Assembly: GCA_021286765.1 (NCBI GenBank)
Contig: JAJTBS010000001.1
Span: 806,001-870,000 of the forward strand
Length of the DNA: 64,000 nucleotides
Source: Holophagaceae bacterium
GTDB lineage: Bacteria > Acidobacteriota > Holophagae > Holophagales > Holophagaceae
Reading direction: 5' to 3'
In this document: piece after piece, positions 28,701 through 37,478 of the stretch
Numbering within the stretch: the stretch's first letter is position 1
Layout of the letters: the number at the start of each line of letters is the position of its first letter
The notes under the pieces: model-generated
Database searches by the model: none
The model's input: the letters and a program-made list of their open reading frames with translations, nothing else
Told to the model about the DNA's origin: nothing
Program-made: the position numbers and the translations under genes

Positions 28701-29689
28701 GACGCCTCGTCGGAACCTCCCTGGTCATGATCCCTCTGCTGGGCGTCGGCGGCTTCATGGCCTGGAAGGCCCGTTCCGTGGCCCGGGAGCTGGTCGATCC
28801 CCCCTTCTACCGGCCGCAGGCCCTGGCCCGGGTGGATGCGACCTACCGGGAGCTGGCCCAGGGCCGGGATGGCGACCCGGGAGGCACCTGGCGCAGCGAG
28901 GAAGTGGGGGAATTGCAGCTCTGGCGTTTCACCCGCCCCACCCCATCCCCAGGGATCGTGCTCTTGCTCCACGGCTTTGGCGACGACCGCTGGGGCACCA
29001 GCCCTGCCCTGAAGTGGTTCCCCCGCCTGGACGTGGCCATCTTCACCTACCGGCGGCGGGACGATGCCCTGCGGCGCGGTGAACCCGCTCCCGCCGTCAC
29101 CTTCGGCGCCATGGAATCCAGGGAAGTCGTCCGGATGGTTCATCACCTGGAGGCTTCCGGCGTCGAACGCCACCGGATCCTCCTGCTGGGACGAAGCTTG
29201 GGCGCTTCCGTGGGGCTGCTGGCCCTGGCCGACCTGGAACGCGAAGGCCGGGGACCCCTGGCGGGTCTCATCTGGGAGGGCGCCCCGGCCAGCAGCCGCA
29301 GCTTTGCCGAGCGCCTGGTCCGGGGGCCCGAGGACCGCTGGTGGCACCTGCTCGCTCCGCCCATCGGGGCCGCGGCTGCCGTCGCTGCGGGGCGCATGGG
29401 CGGCTACGTGCCCGAGGACACCGACCTGCTCGGACGCACCAGAGGGATGCGGCTGGCGACCCCCAGTCTGTGCTTCCTGGCCACCCAGGACCGGCTCGCC
29501 CCACCCGAGGTCCAGAGGACTCTCGCAGCCCAGTTCCAGCGCAGCCGGGTGATTGAAGTGCCCACCTGGCACCTTCACTGCGCGGAGGCCCTGGGCCCCG
29601 CCTACACGGGCGCGATCCGGTCCGCCGTGGACGAATGGTTCCCCCTGGATGCGAAAAGGGGCCCCGAAAGGCCCCTTCCCATCCGCTGA
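28697..29689 (+). CDS. Membrane-anchored alpha/beta hydrolase
   Basis: A 330-residue hydrolase with one N-terminal hydrophobic segment (about 4-22), likely a membrane anchor. The fold signatures are LLLHGFGDDRWG (oxyanion loop), the nucleophile elbow GRSLGAS (Ser at about 162), acid region FLATQDRLAPP and the C-terminal histidine in TWHLHCAEAL. Substrate unknown; esterase/lipase or peptidase are possible. The GTG start overlaps the ferredoxin stop. The last codons include a terminator-like hairpin (29654-29677). Confidence 0.85.
   Translation: MRRLVGTSLVMIPLLGVGGFMAWKARSVARELVDPPFYRPQALARVDATYRELAQGRDGDPGGTWRSEEVGELQLWRFTRPTPSPGIVLLLHGFGDDRWGTSPALKWFPRLDVAIFTYRRRDDALRRGEPAPAVTFGAMESREVVRMVHHLEASGVERHRILLLGRSLGASVGLLALADLEREGRGPLAGLIWEGAPASSRSFAERLVRGPEDRWWHLLAPPIGAAAAVAAGRMGGYVPEDTDLLGRTRGMRLATPSLCFLATQDRLAPPEVQRTLAAQFQRSRVIEVPTWHLHCAEALGPAYTGAIRSAVDEWFPLDAKRGPERPLPIR
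29654..29677. terminator. Bidirectional terminator inside the hydrolase 3' end
   Basis: An 8-bp stem (29656-29663 with 29670-29677) and 6-base loop lie within the last codons of the hydrolase, between it and the convergent CsgG-like gene. On the minus strand the stem is followed by TTTT, giving a textbook intrinsic terminator for that gene. Confidence 0.65.
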
Positions 29690-29698
29690 GAGGCGGGT

Positions 29699-30436
29699 CT
29701 ACTCCTCTTCGTGGGCCTGCCCCGTGGCGCGAATCAGCTTGGGGGCGAGGCGCTGGACGATGGGCTCGAATACCTTGTTCACCAACTCCTCATCGTAGGA
29801 GACCTCGGCACCGGTTCCGGCGACCTTCACGCTGGTGTCGTCCACCTTGCCATCATCGCCCTTGGCGAACAGGATCTCGCCCGTCTCCACTTCGATGAGG
29901 CGGATGTCCAGGCGTCCCGTGAAGGAGGCCTTCTTGATGTTGACGCTGCCAGCCACGGCACCGGCTGTGCCGTCCTTGGTGAGCTTGCCCACCAGGGCGC
30001 CCACGCCCCAGCCGGAGCTGAAGCCGGATTCCTTGTAGGCGAAGCGGGTGACCTTCCCGGTCATCACGTATTTCACGCCCAGCAGCTTGCCGATCTTCTG
30101 CACGGTGGCAGTATCCACTTCACCGCTCTGCTGGAAGTTCAGCTCGGCCCGGATGTCCTGGAGGCGCTCCCGCTCGATGAGGCGGATCTTGCCGTTGGCC
30201 TTGTCCATGATTTCGGTCGTGAAGAGGTCCCGCAGCTGGTTGGAGATCGTGCCCATCTGGTTGCCCCAGCCACCGTGGCGCCAGCCATGCCAGCAATCAG
30301 GGGCCGCCTTGAAGTCGAGGATGGCCAAGCGGGGAAGTTTGGCCTTCTCCTCTTTGGACATCTTCTTCTGGGCCAAGGCGGGCGCCGTGATGGCGAATAC
30401 GGCCAGGAGGGAGAGGATCAGCTTGCGAAGACGCAT
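29699..30436 (-). CDS. CsgG/HfaB-like exported protein
   Basis: A 245-residue protein with a signal peptide ending APALAQ (about residue 23). The mature region has CsgG-like features: LPRLAILDFKA, then QLRDLFTTEIMDKANGKIRLIERERLQDIRAEL, GKLLGVKYVMTGKVTRFAYK and RLDIRLIEVETGEILFA. Unlike curli CsgG it has no lipobox cysteine at the cleavage site, so it is probably a soluble periplasmic or outer-membrane-associated relative. A Gly-rich insert (SSGWGVGALVGKL) sits in the region that forms the membrane hairpins in CsgG. No curli subunits are near by. The ATG follows GGAGT. Confidence 0.8.
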   Translation of the reverse strand: MRLRKLILSLLAVFAITAPALAQKKMSKEEKAKLPRLAILDFKAAPDCWHGWRHGGWGNQMGTISNQLRDLFTTEIMDKANGKIRLIERERLQDIRAELNFQQSGEVDTATVQKIGKLLGVKYVMTGKVTRFAYKESGFSSGWGVGALVGKLTKDGTAGAVAGSVNIKKASFTGRLDIRLIEVETGEILFAKGDDGKVDDTSVKVAGTGAEVSYDEELVNKVFEPIVQRLAPKLIRATGQAHEEE

Positions 30437-30460
30437 GGGGACTCCAGTCGGGAACAGGGC

Positions 30461-30757
30461 TCAGTCGTCGATGAGCTTGCTGCGCAGTTCCTTGCCCAGC
30501 TTGAAATACACCACCCGCTTGGGCGGCACCTGGATGCTCTCGCCGCTGCGCGGATTGCGGCCCTGCCGGGCCCGGCGGTCCCGCAGGCGGAAGCTGCCAA
30601 AACCGCGCAGTTCCACGCCTTCCCCGGTCTTCAGGGATTCGATGATGCTCTCCAGGAAGGTATTCACCAGGAGATCAGCATCTTTCTTCCCCAGTTCGAG
30701 CCGCTCCATCAGATGTCGGGAGAGGTCGGCCTTGGTGAGGGTCTCCATCGCTTCCAT
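30461..30757 (-). CDS. HU/IHF-family DNA-binding protein
   Basis: A 98-residue nucleoid protein: TKADLSRHLMERLELGKKDADLLVNTFLESI helices, then GEGVELRGFGSFRLRDRRARQGRNPRSGE, the beta arm with the conserved RxGRNPxTG-like motif, and VPPKRVVYFKLGKELR. The proline at the arm tip (RNPRSGE) intercalates DNA in this family. IHF-like features (LRGFGSFRLRDR) favour an IHF subunit, but assignment to alpha or beta is not made. The ATG follows GGAG. It lies 24 bases upstream of the CsgG-like gene on the same strand and may be cotranscribed. Confidence 0.93.
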   Translation of the reverse strand: MEAMETLTKADLSRHLMERLELGKKDADLLVNTFLESIIESLKTGEGVELRGFGSFRLRDRRARQGRNPRSGESIQVPPKRVVYFKLGKELRSKLIDD

Positions 30758-30857
30758 GGGAACTCCGAGGGGTGAGGGGGCTTAGGTGACGTGAGGGCAG
30801 TCCTCAATAAATCCCCATCCGTGCCCTGCGGTCAAGGGGGACATCTTCATCCATTTG

Positions 30858-30880
30858 AAAAAAAGGGGGCCGAAGCCCCC
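30858..30880 (-). terminator. Intrinsic terminator of pepA
   Basis: On the minus strand a GC-rich 6-bp stem (30865-30870 with 30875-30880) closes a stable TTCG loop and is followed directly by seven T residues (30858-30864). It lies 25 bases after the pepA stop and is the cleanest intrinsic terminator in the window. Confidence 0.88.
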
Positions 30881-30905
30881 CGTTCGAAGCGGACGCCCGG
30901 GTCCC

Positions 30906-32378
30906 TCAGTCCATGAGCCACTCAAGCAGGAAGCGGGGGCCTTCCCCACTCCCCCCGTGGGTCCGGTAATCCCGTTCTTTGCCAGACCAGCTGCCGGACA
31001 GGTCCACATGAGCCCAGGACGCCTGCCCCACGAACTCCCGCAGGAACAGGCCAGCGGTGATGGTCCCGCCCCAGCGGATGCCGGTGATGTTCTTCAGATC
31101 GGCCAGCGGGCTCTTCAGAAGGTCGGTGTATTCCTCCACCAAGGGCAGCTGCCAGAGGTACTCGCCGACGGAGCCGCCGGCGTCCATGAGGCGGTCCACC
31201 AGCTTCTGATCCGTGCCCATCACAGCGGAGACCCCGTCGCCCATGGCGATGAGGGCGGCGCCGGTCAGGGTCGCGAGGTCCACCACATGGTCGGCCCCCA
31301 ACTCGCTGGCGTGGTGGAGCAGGTCGGCCAGCACCAGGCGCCCTTCGGCGTCTGTGTTGAGGACTTCGATGGTCTTGCCGCTGCGGCTGCGGAGCACGTC
31401 GCCGGGCTTGTAGCTGGAGCCCGAGGGCATGTTCTCGACCAGTCCCAGCAGGCCCGTGACCTGGACCGGCACCTCCAGCTGGGCGCAAGCCACCAGCGTG
31501 GCCAGCACGATGGCAGCGCCGGTCATGTCGTCCTTCATGGTCTCCATGCCCGAGGCATCCTTGAGGGAGAGCCCGCCGGAATCGAAACAGACGCCCTTGC
31601 CCACGAGGACCACATGCTTCTTCGGCTTCTCCTTGGGCTTGTATTCCAGCTTGACGACCCGGGGAGGCCTGACGCTGCCCTGGCCGACGGCCAGCACGGA
31701 CCGGAAGCCGCCCTTTTCGAGAGCCGGGACATCCAGCACCTCGCAGTGGAGCTTGTGTTGCTTTGAGAGCTTCACCGCCATATCGGCAAAAACTTCGGGG
31801 TAGAGATCCCCGGCCGGCGTGTTGGCAAGGTCGCGGACCCGGTGGCAGGCGGCCACCCCGGCTTCGACCGCTGGCAACTTCCGCCGCGCCTTGCGGGTGT
31901 CGTCGCCGTTGGTGAAGATCTCGATGGAGGAGAACTGTTTTGCTTCAGGCTTTCCGCCTTTGAATGAAACGAAATCGTAATTCGCGAGCAGCACGCCCTC
32001 GGTGACGGCCACCTGCACGGCGTCATGGTCGATGGTGGAGGTGGAGGGGGAGAGGATCCCGATCTTCTTCCACTTCTTCTTGAGGCAGAAGCGCCCGGCG
32101 GTGCCCACGGCCTTGCGGATCTTGTTGAGCGTCACCTTCTCTTCGTCGCCGAGACCGACCAGCACCATCCACCGGCTCTCTTTCACACCATTGGGATGGT
32201 GGAGCGGCACAACTTCAAGATAGTCCGCCTTGAAATCCTCTTCGTCCATCACCTGTCGCGCGACCTTGCTGATGGCAAGCGGCAGACGGTGGCGCTCACG
32301 CCCTGAAAACACCGGAACGATTAAAGCATCTCCGGAAAAATCCTTACCGGTCTGAGAGCTGATATCCACTGAAGGCAT
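30906..32378 (-). CDS. pepA: Leucyl aminopeptidase (M17)
   Basis: A 490-residue cytosolic M17 metallo-aminopeptidase that removes N-terminal residues from peptides. The C-terminal catalytic domain shows VGKGVCFDSGGLSLK (metal Lys/Asp), MKDDMTGAA, and the family signature NTDAEGRLVLADLL with the bicarbonate-binding arginine. The N-terminal domain (about 1-170) is the usual less conserved lobe. The ATG follows AAGGAGG. It stands alone, followed by a strong terminator and divergent from pabB across an AT-rich spacer. Confidence 0.95.
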   Translation of the reverse strand: MPSVDISSQTGKDFSGDALIVPVFSGRERHRLPLAISKVARQVMDEEDFKADYLEVVPLHHPNGVKESRWMVLVGLGDEEKVTLNKIRKAVGTAGRFCLKKKWKKIGILSPSTSTIDHDAVQVAVTEGVLLANYDFVSFKGGKPEAKQFSSIEIFTNGDDTRKARRKLPAVEAGVAACHRVRDLANTPAGDLYPEVFADMAVKLSKQHKLHCEVLDVPALEKGGFRSVLAVGQGSVRPPRVVKLEYKPKEKPKKHVVLVGKGVCFDSGGLSLKDASGMETMKDDMTGAAIVLATLVACAQLEVPVQVTGLLGLVENMPSGSSYKPGDVLRSRSGKTIEVLNTDAEGRLVLADLLHHASELGADHVVDLATLTGAALIAMGDGVSAVMGTDQKLVDRLMDAGGSVGEYLWQLPLVEEYTDLLKSPLADLKNITGIRWGGTITAGLFLREFVGQASWAHVDLSGSWSGKERDYRTHGGSGEGPRFLLEWLMD

Positions 32379-32534
32379 GGGAGTTCCTCCTTGGGAAAGA
32401 GGCTAGATCGGTTCGGTAAAAATGGAAAGTTCATTTTCCGATCTTTAATTGTCACAAACATGCAATTTGTTAACAGCCAGTTTTCAAACACTAGTCACCT
32501 TAGCCAGTTGCGATTTCCGATGGGATCATGTCCC
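32379..32534. promoter_or_regulatory. AT-rich divergent promoter region of pepA and pabB
   Basis: A 156-base spacer that is markedly AT-rich against the genome (especially 32415-32515). It must carry the promoters of pepA and pabB. A 5-bp inverted repeat around 32424-32439 is the only structure noticed. Promoter boxes cannot be fixed by eye. Confidence 0.4.
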
Positions 32535-33815
32535 ATGGACCTCGCCCCCCGGCACCGTCAGCCCATCTCCCTTCCCGGCCCCTGGCCAGCCTGCGCCCAG
32601 AGGCTGCTGCGGGAGGGCGCCGCCTGGCTGCACACGGGCGATACCGGGGAGAGTCTGCTGGCCCTGCCGGGTCAGGCCCTGGTCTCCCGCTGGGATGGCC
32701 GTGCCTGGGACAACCGGATCGGCGGTAGAGCCCTGCCCGGCTCACCCTGGGAGACCCTGGCCTCCGCGGTGAGCCAGCTGCCCCGCCCCTGGATCGGCGC
32801 CGCCACCTTCGAGCTGGCCTGTGACGAGGCTGAGCTCCCTAGGAAACCCATCGAGACCGGCACCCTCGGCCAGCATTGGGTGGCCGTGGAGGAAGCCCTG
32901 CACGTGAAGGACGGTGAGGCGGAGCTCTGGTCCTGGACCGAGGCTCCCGCAGCCACCGACCGCTGGACGGATTGGCTGACCCCGACCCCGGACTTGGGGG
33001 AATCCGCCGTGGACCTGATGGCGCTTTGGACGGAGGCCCGCCACCGGGCCGCCGTGGCGCAGATCCAGGCCCACATCCTGGATGGCGCCTTCTACGTGGC
33101 GAATCTCTGCGTCCCCTTCAAGGGGCGGCTCTCCGGGGATCCCGTGGCCCTGGCGCTCCGGGCCTTCCAACGGGCGCGCCCCCCCTTCGGCGCCCTGCTG
33201 GACCTCGGGGGACTGCAGCTGCTCAGCCTCAGCATGGAGCGCCTGCTGTCCCGCCGGGGGGGCCTGCTCCGCTCCCAGCCCATCAAGGGCAGCGCGCCGC
33301 TGACCGGGGACCCAGAACGCGACCACGTGGCGGCCGAGGCCCTGGCCGCCGATCCCAAGGAACGGGCGGAACACACCATGATCCTGGATCTGGTGCGCAA
33401 CGACCTGGGACGGGCGGCCCTGGCCGGCTCGGTCCAGGTGGTCCGCGCCATGGCCGTGGAGTCCTTTCCCACGGTGCAGCATCTGGTCAGCACCGTGGAG
33501 GCCACTGCCCGGCCCGGGCTCGGATTGGCGGAGTTGTTCCGGGCGGTGCTGCCCGGTGGAAGCGTCACCGGCGCCCCCAAACACGCCGTCTGCAGCCACC
33601 TGGCGCAGGCCGAAGCCGGTCCCCGGGGCTTCTACTGCGGGGCGGTCGGGTGGATCTCCCCCAGTGGGAACTTGGACCTTGCCTTGCCCATCCGCACCGC
33701 CCAGATCCAGGGCGAGCAGCTGACCTACTGGAGCGGGGGCGGCATCACCCGGCGCAGCGACCCGGCCCGCGAGTGGGCCGAGCTGCACCTGAAGACCCGC
33801 GCCATCAGCGGCTGA
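32535..33815 (+). CDS. pabB: Aminodeoxychorismate synthase component I
   Basis: A chorismate-utilising enzyme of about 426 residues. The conserved C-terminal half shows PIKGSAPL, ERAEHTMILDLVRNDLGRAA, TVQHLVSTVEA, GSVTGAPK and GFYCGAVGW. The lysine in PIKG is the signature that distinguishes PabB from anthranilate synthase (PIAGT), so it should aminate chorismate to 4-amino-4-deoxychorismate for folate. The ATG at 32535 gives a normal N-terminal lobe; an upstream frame to 32391 reads through AT-rich spacer. Neither pabA (glutaminase) nor pabC is adjacent, but folP is elsewhere in the window. It converges stop-to-stop with the HNH gene. Confidence 0.88.
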   Translation: MDLAPRHRQPISLPGPWPACAQRLLREGAAWLHTGDTGESLLALPGQALVSRWDGRAWDNRIGGRALPGSPWETLASAVSQLPRPWIGAATFELACDEAELPRKPIETGTLGQHWVAVEEALHVKDGEAELWSWTEAPAATDRWTDWLTPTPDLGESAVDLMALWTEARHRAAVAQIQAHILDGAFYVANLCVPFKGRLSGDPVALALRAFQRARPPFGALLDLGGLQLLSLSMERLLSRRGGLLRSQPIKGSAPLTGDPERDHVAAEALAADPKERAEHTMILDLVRNDLGRAALAGSVQVVRAMAVESFPTVQHLVSTVEATARPGLGLAELFRAVLPGGSVTGAPKHAVCSHLAQAEAGPRGFYCGAVGWISPSGNLDLALPIRTAQIQGEQLTYWSGGGITRRSDPAREWAELHLKTRAISG

Positions 33816-34322
33816 TCAGGCGGCGCTGGCCCGCTTGAGAAGCTCCTCGAAGCGCTCGAAAAGATGGGCCCTCGGCCCCTTGGGCTGGCGCTTCAGCACC
33901 ATGCCCGCCTGCTCCGGCGTGCGCCCGCCTTTGGTCTGGTTGCAGGTGAGACAGCAGCCCACCAGGTTTTGCCAGGTGGTGGAGCCCCCCTGGCAGAGGG
34001 GGATCACGTGGTCCACCGTGGTGGCCTTCTTCGTGCACCCCTCGTACTGGCAGAGGAAGTGATCGCGACGGAGGACCCGCCGCTCCAGGCGCCCCAGCAG
34101 CAGCTTGGAATCACTGCAGGCCTGGGCGTGGGGGAAGATGATCAGTTCCAACCGTCCGGCCAGGTCGCCATGCCGTTCGAAGGTGGCGGGGTTCAGCACG
34201 TGGGCCCGCCCCGAAACGACCGCACAGAGGGCGCGACGGCGGCTGACTTCCTGCATGGGGACGTAGTTCCGGTCCACGGCAATGACTTCGCCGGCCCCGC
34301 TGCGTTCGCGTCCCTTCAGCAT
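33816..34322 (-). CDS. HNH endonuclease domain protein
   Basis: A 168-residue protein with a C-terminal HNH domain (about 85-145): RRDHFLCQYEGC, VDHVIPLCQGGSTTWQNLVGCCLTCNQTKGGRTPEQA. The His, Asn and zinc-binding cysteine pairs are intact. The N-terminal half (VIAVDRNYVPMQEVSRRRALCAVVSGRAHV) is typical of a broad chromosomal HNH family found in many bacteria, whose role is not settled (repair or DNA processing). No methylase, restriction or phage gene is near by, so it is unlikely to be a restriction enzyme. The ATG at 34322 follows a G-run. Confidence 0.87.
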   Translation of the reverse strand: MLKGRERSGAGEVIAVDRNYVPMQEVSRRRALCAVVSGRAHVLNPATFERHGDLAGRLELIIFPHAQACSDSKLLLGRLERRVLRRDHFLCQYEGCTKKATTVDHVIPLCQGGSTTWQNLVGCCLTCNQTKGGRTPEQAGMVLKRQPKGPRAHLFERFEELLKRASAA

Positions 34323-34377
34323 CACCCCCCCGGTGTTTGCCGGAATCCTAAGGCATTCCCGGGGATTGTGAAGGGAA

Positions 34378-35649
34378 TTATTCCCCTCGGTACGGGCCCG
34401 GCAGCGTGCCCTGGAGGTCCACTTCCGGCAGGGACTCCACCCCCGCCAGACGCTTCTCCATGCGTTCCTTGCCTTTGGAGACTTCCCCGAGCTTGGTGCT
34501 GGCCTCGTCGAGCTTTTTCTGGACCGAGGCCAGGGCCTCTCCGAATTTCCCGAATTCGGTCTTCACCTGCCCGAGCACCTTCCAGACCTCGCCGCTCTGC
34601 TTGCTGATCGCCAGGGTCTTGAACCCCACCTGCAGGCTGTTCAGGAAGGCTGTGAGCGTGGTGGGACCCACGAAGGTGACCTTGCACTCCCGCTGGATCC
34701 GTTCCAGCAGGCCTGGCCGCCGCAGAGCCTCGGCGTAGAGGCCTTCGAAGGGCAGGAACAGCAGCGCGAAGTCCGTGCTGTGGGGAGGGGCGATGTACTT
34801 GTCCCGGATATCCCGGGCCTGGGACAGCAGCCGGACTTCCAGCGCCCGGCCCGCGGCCTCCACGGCGGGGAGATCGCCCAGCTCGTAGGCCTCCATGAGC
34901 CGCTGGTAGTCCTCCAGAGGGAACTTCGCGTCGATGGGCAGCCAGACCGTGCCACCCTCCTCCGCCCCCGGCAGCTTCACCGCGAACTCGACGATCTCCG
35001 GAGAGCGGGGCCGTATCTTCACATTGGCGGCGTACTGCCCGGGCGAGAGGAACTGCTCCAGCAGCGCCCCGAGCTGGGCCTCGCCGAGGACGCCGCGGGT
35101 CTTCACATTGGTGAGGGCCCGCTTCAGTCCGCCGACATCCTGGGCCAGGGTCTGCATCTCGCCGAGCCCCTTCTGCACCAGCTCGAGGCGCTGGGCCACC
35201 AGGTTGAAGCTCTCGCCCAGGCGCTTCTCCAGCGCCTCGTGCAGCTTCTCGTCCACGGTGCGGCGCATCTGCTCCAGGCGTTCCTCGGTGGAGGTCTGGA
35301 TGGCCGCCAGACGCTTTTCCACCTGCTGCTGCACCTGGTTCAACTGGGCCGCCTGCTCCTCCCGGGAAGCTCTCAGGGCCTCCTGCGTGGTCGTGACCAG
35401 CAACCGGAAGCCCTCGGCCAGCTTCTCGGCCTGGGCGGTGCGCAGCCCGCCCAGCTCGGCCGACAGAGGCTGGAGCTGGGCGATGAGGGCCTGCTGCGCT
35501 TCACTCCGGTTCCGCGAGGCCAGTTCCTCCGCGTGGCGCCGCAGGGCGTCGAAGGGGGCAGGATCCGCGGCGGGCCGGCGAAGGCTGGCCCAGGCCGCCA
35601 CGGCAGCCAGGAGGAGGGTGAGAACGGCGAGGGTGAGGGCGAGGCTCAT
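34378..35649 (-). CDS. rmuC: DNA recombination protein RmuC
   Basis: A 423-residue protein: N-terminal membrane helix (about 4-20), a long coiled coil (about 35-175) and a C-terminal RmuC nuclease-like domain (about 180-360). The latter has GVLGEAQLGALLEQFLSPGQY, WLPIDAKFPLEDYQRL and the FLPFEGLYAEAL segment. In E. coli RmuC limits inversions at short repeats. The gene starts 7 bases after tsaE and is probably part of the same transcript. No ribosome-binding site is obvious, which fits coupling from tsaE. Confidence 0.94.
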   Translation of the reverse strand: MSLALTLAVLTLLLAAVAAWASLRRPAADPAPFDALRRHAEELASRNRSEAQQALIAQLQPLSAELGGLRTAQAEKLAEGFRLLVTTTQEALRASREEQAAQLNQVQQQVEKRLAAIQTSTEERLEQMRRTVDEKLHEALEKRLGESFNLVAQRLELVQKGLGEMQTLAQDVGGLKRALTNVKTRGVLGEAQLGALLEQFLSPGQYAANVKIRPRSPEIVEFAVKLPGAEEGGTVWLPIDAKFPLEDYQRLMEAYELGDLPAVEAAGRALEVRLLSQARDIRDKYIAPPHSTDFALLFLPFEGLYAEALRRPGLLERIQRECKVTFVGPTTLTAFLNSLQVGFKTLAISKQSGEVWKVLGQVKTEFGKFGEALASVQKKLDEASTKLGEVSKGKERMEKRLAGVESLPEVDLQGTLPGPYRGE

Positions 35650-35656
35650 GGTTCCA

Positions 35657-36091
35657 TCATCGCGCGGCCGGCTCGTCAGGCAGTGTCCAATCCGCCTGCC
35701 GTCCTGCTTCCCGCGCCCTGAGCGTCAGGCGCGCCACCCAGCCCGTGGGCCAGGGCCCATCCTCACCCGCCCACTCGACCACCAGGCGATCCTCGGACCC
35801 GAGGCTGTCTTCAAGGCCCAACGACCAGGCGCCCTCGGGCCCCGTGCGGAAGAGATCCAGGTGGAACAGGCGTCCTCCGGAACAGTCGTAGTGGTGCAGG
35901 ATTGCATAGGTGGGGGAGGCGACCTCCTCGGGATCACCGCCCAGTCCTCGCAGGAAGCCCCGGGTCCAGGTGGTCTTGCCTGCGCCCAGCTCGCCCTCCA
36001 GCAGCCAGGTGCCGCCCGGGGGCGTCAGCCGGGCCAGGGCTTCACCCAGGCCCTCGGTGGCCTCTTCATCGGCCAGGAACCGCTCAGGCAC
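35657..36091 (-). CDS. tsaE: tRNA threonylcarbamoyladenosine biosynthesis ATPase TsaE
   Basis: A 144-residue P-loop ATPase required for t6A modification of tRNA. Motifs: Walker A GELGAGKTT (about 35-43), SPTYAILHHY, LFHLDLFR and VVEWAG. The GTG at 36091 was chosen because GGAG precedes it and homology starts there; it overlaps the nnr stop by 8 bases. The upstream in-frame extension lies inside nnr in another phase. Length is normal. In many bacteria tsaE is linked to nnr, as here. Partners TsaB, TsaC and TsaD are not in the window. Confidence 0.93.
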   Translation of the reverse strand: MPERFLADEEATEGLGEALARLTPPGGTWLLEGELGAGKTTWTRGFLRGLGGDPEEVASPTYAILHHYDCSGGRLFHLDLFRTGPEGAWSLGLEDSLGSEDRLVVEWAGEDGPWPTGWVARLTLRAREAGRQADWTLPDEPAAR

Positions 36092-37478
36092 GCAGGAGCT
36101 CCGGCAGGAGCCCAGCCAGATCGGTGGGAAGCAGGCCGGCCCCGGGCAGGCGGTCCCCGGCCGCGCCATGGAACCAGGCCGCGGCGGCCACGGCCTCACG
36201 CATGGGCAGCCCCTGGGCCCGGAAGCCCGCCACCATGCCCGCCAGCAGATCGCCGCTGCCGCCGGTGGCCATGCCCGGGTGGCCCGTGGGATTGATCCAG
36301 AGATCTTCCCGCGCTCCCCCGGCGATGACGCTCTGGGCGCCCTTGAGCAGCAGGACGCCGGGTCGCCCGGACGCCACCTGGCGGGCCTGTGCGAGGCGCT
36401 CATCCATCAGGAGCGGACGGGACAGGCGGAAGAGGCGGGCGAACTCGCCAGGGTGGGGCGTGATGGCCGTGCCCGGCCGGTCCATCCAGCGCCGGCCTTC
36501 GCCTTCCCTAAGGGCTGAGGCGTCCACAACCAGCGGACCGTCCCAGTCCGGCACCTGGTTGATGCCGCCCGGGCCCACCAGCAGGACATCGGCATCCTGA
36601 GGCACCGAGCCCTGCCAGGCCCGCACCATGGCCTCGGGCACCTGGGCCGCGATCTCTGCCCGGACCTCCGGCTCGGAAAGCACCGTCACCAGGCCCGCCC
36701 CCACCCGCAGGGCACCCAGGGCCGCCAGCACGGCGGCGCCGCTCATGCCTAGGCTGCCAGCCCGGATGACCACGTGCCCGAAGCTGCCTTTGTGGGCATT
36801 CCACTCCCGTGTCGGAAGCACGGGGCGCTCCAGGAGCTGCATGGCCGACTTGGGCGCCCGGTCCAAGGGAATGGGGATGACCGAGACTACCCCGCAGAAG
36901 TCCCGGGCCGGGAGCAGTCCATGACAGACCTTGAGCGCCCCGAAGCAGGCGGTTCGCGTGGCGCGGACGGCCTCCCCTGGAAGTTCGGCCGCACCGGGAT
37001 CCAGCCCCGAAGGCAGATCCAGCGCCAGGACCGGCAGACCACTGGCATTCAGGGCCCGCACCCAGGTCAAGGCCATCCCCTCCAGGGGACGCGTGGTGCC
37101 GAGGCCGAAGAGCCCATCGACCACCCAGCCCCGCCAGGTCCTCATGAGTTCAGCCGGATCAGCCGCAGTCTGAACCTCGCCTCCGAGCCCCCTCCAGAGC
37201 CGGGCCTGGATGGCCGCGTCTCCTCGCCATTCACCCCAGATGCTGGGCGCCCAGACCTGGACCGTCCGCCCCTGCCATCGGGCCAGGCGCGCCAGGGCCA
37301 GGGCGTCCCCTCCGTTGTTGCCTGGCCCGGCCAGGACGTGGATGGGCTCGCCCGGAGGCAGCAGGGCCAGGGCCCCGAGGGCGGCGTGCTCCTGGAGGGT
37401 GAGCGACGGAATGCCCCAGCCCTCGATGGCCTGGCGTTCCGCGGCCCGCATCTCGTCGGCAGTAAGGAGGGGAATCAC
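36084..37478 (-). CDS. nnr: Bifunctional NAD(P)H-hydrate epimerase / ADP-dependent dehydratase
   Basis: A 464-residue fusion that repairs damaged (hydrated) NADH and NADPH. The N-terminal epimerase half (1-210) has the YjeF_N pattern AGPGNNGGDALALAR and VVDGLFGLGT. The C-terminal dehydratase half (about 225-464) has HKGSFGHVVI, GPGGINQ, TPHPGEFARLF, LLKGAQSVI and the ATP-binding GMATGGSGDLLAG. The GTG at 37478 follows AGGAGGT. It overlaps tsaE by 8 bases. Confidence 0.95.
   Translation of the reverse strand: MIPLLTADEMRAAERQAIEGWGIPSLTLQEHAALGALALLPPGEPIHVLAGPGNNGGDALALARLARWQGRTVQVWAPSIWGEWRGDAAIQARLWRGLGGEVQTAADPAELMRTWRGWVVDGLFGLGTTRPLEGMALTWVRALNASGLPVLALDLPSGLDPGAAELPGEAVRATRTACFGALKVCHGLLPARDFCGVVSVIPIPLDRAPKSAMQLLERPVLPTREWNAHKGSFGHVVIRAGSLGMSGAAVLAALGALRVGAGLVTVLSEPEVRAEIAAQVPEAMVRAWQGSVPQDADVLLVGPGGINQVPDWDGPLVVDASALREGEGRRWMDRPGTAITPHPGEFARLFRLSRPLLMDERLAQARQVASGRPGVLLLKGAQSVIAGGAREDLWINPTGHPGMATGGSGDLLAGMVAGFRAQGLPMREAVAAAAWFHGAAGDRLPGAGLLPTDLAGLLPELLRA

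Noticed and set aside
36092..36403. In-frame N-terminal extension of tsaE
   Set aside because: It overlaps nnr in another phase; homology and a ribosome-binding site support the GTG at 36091.
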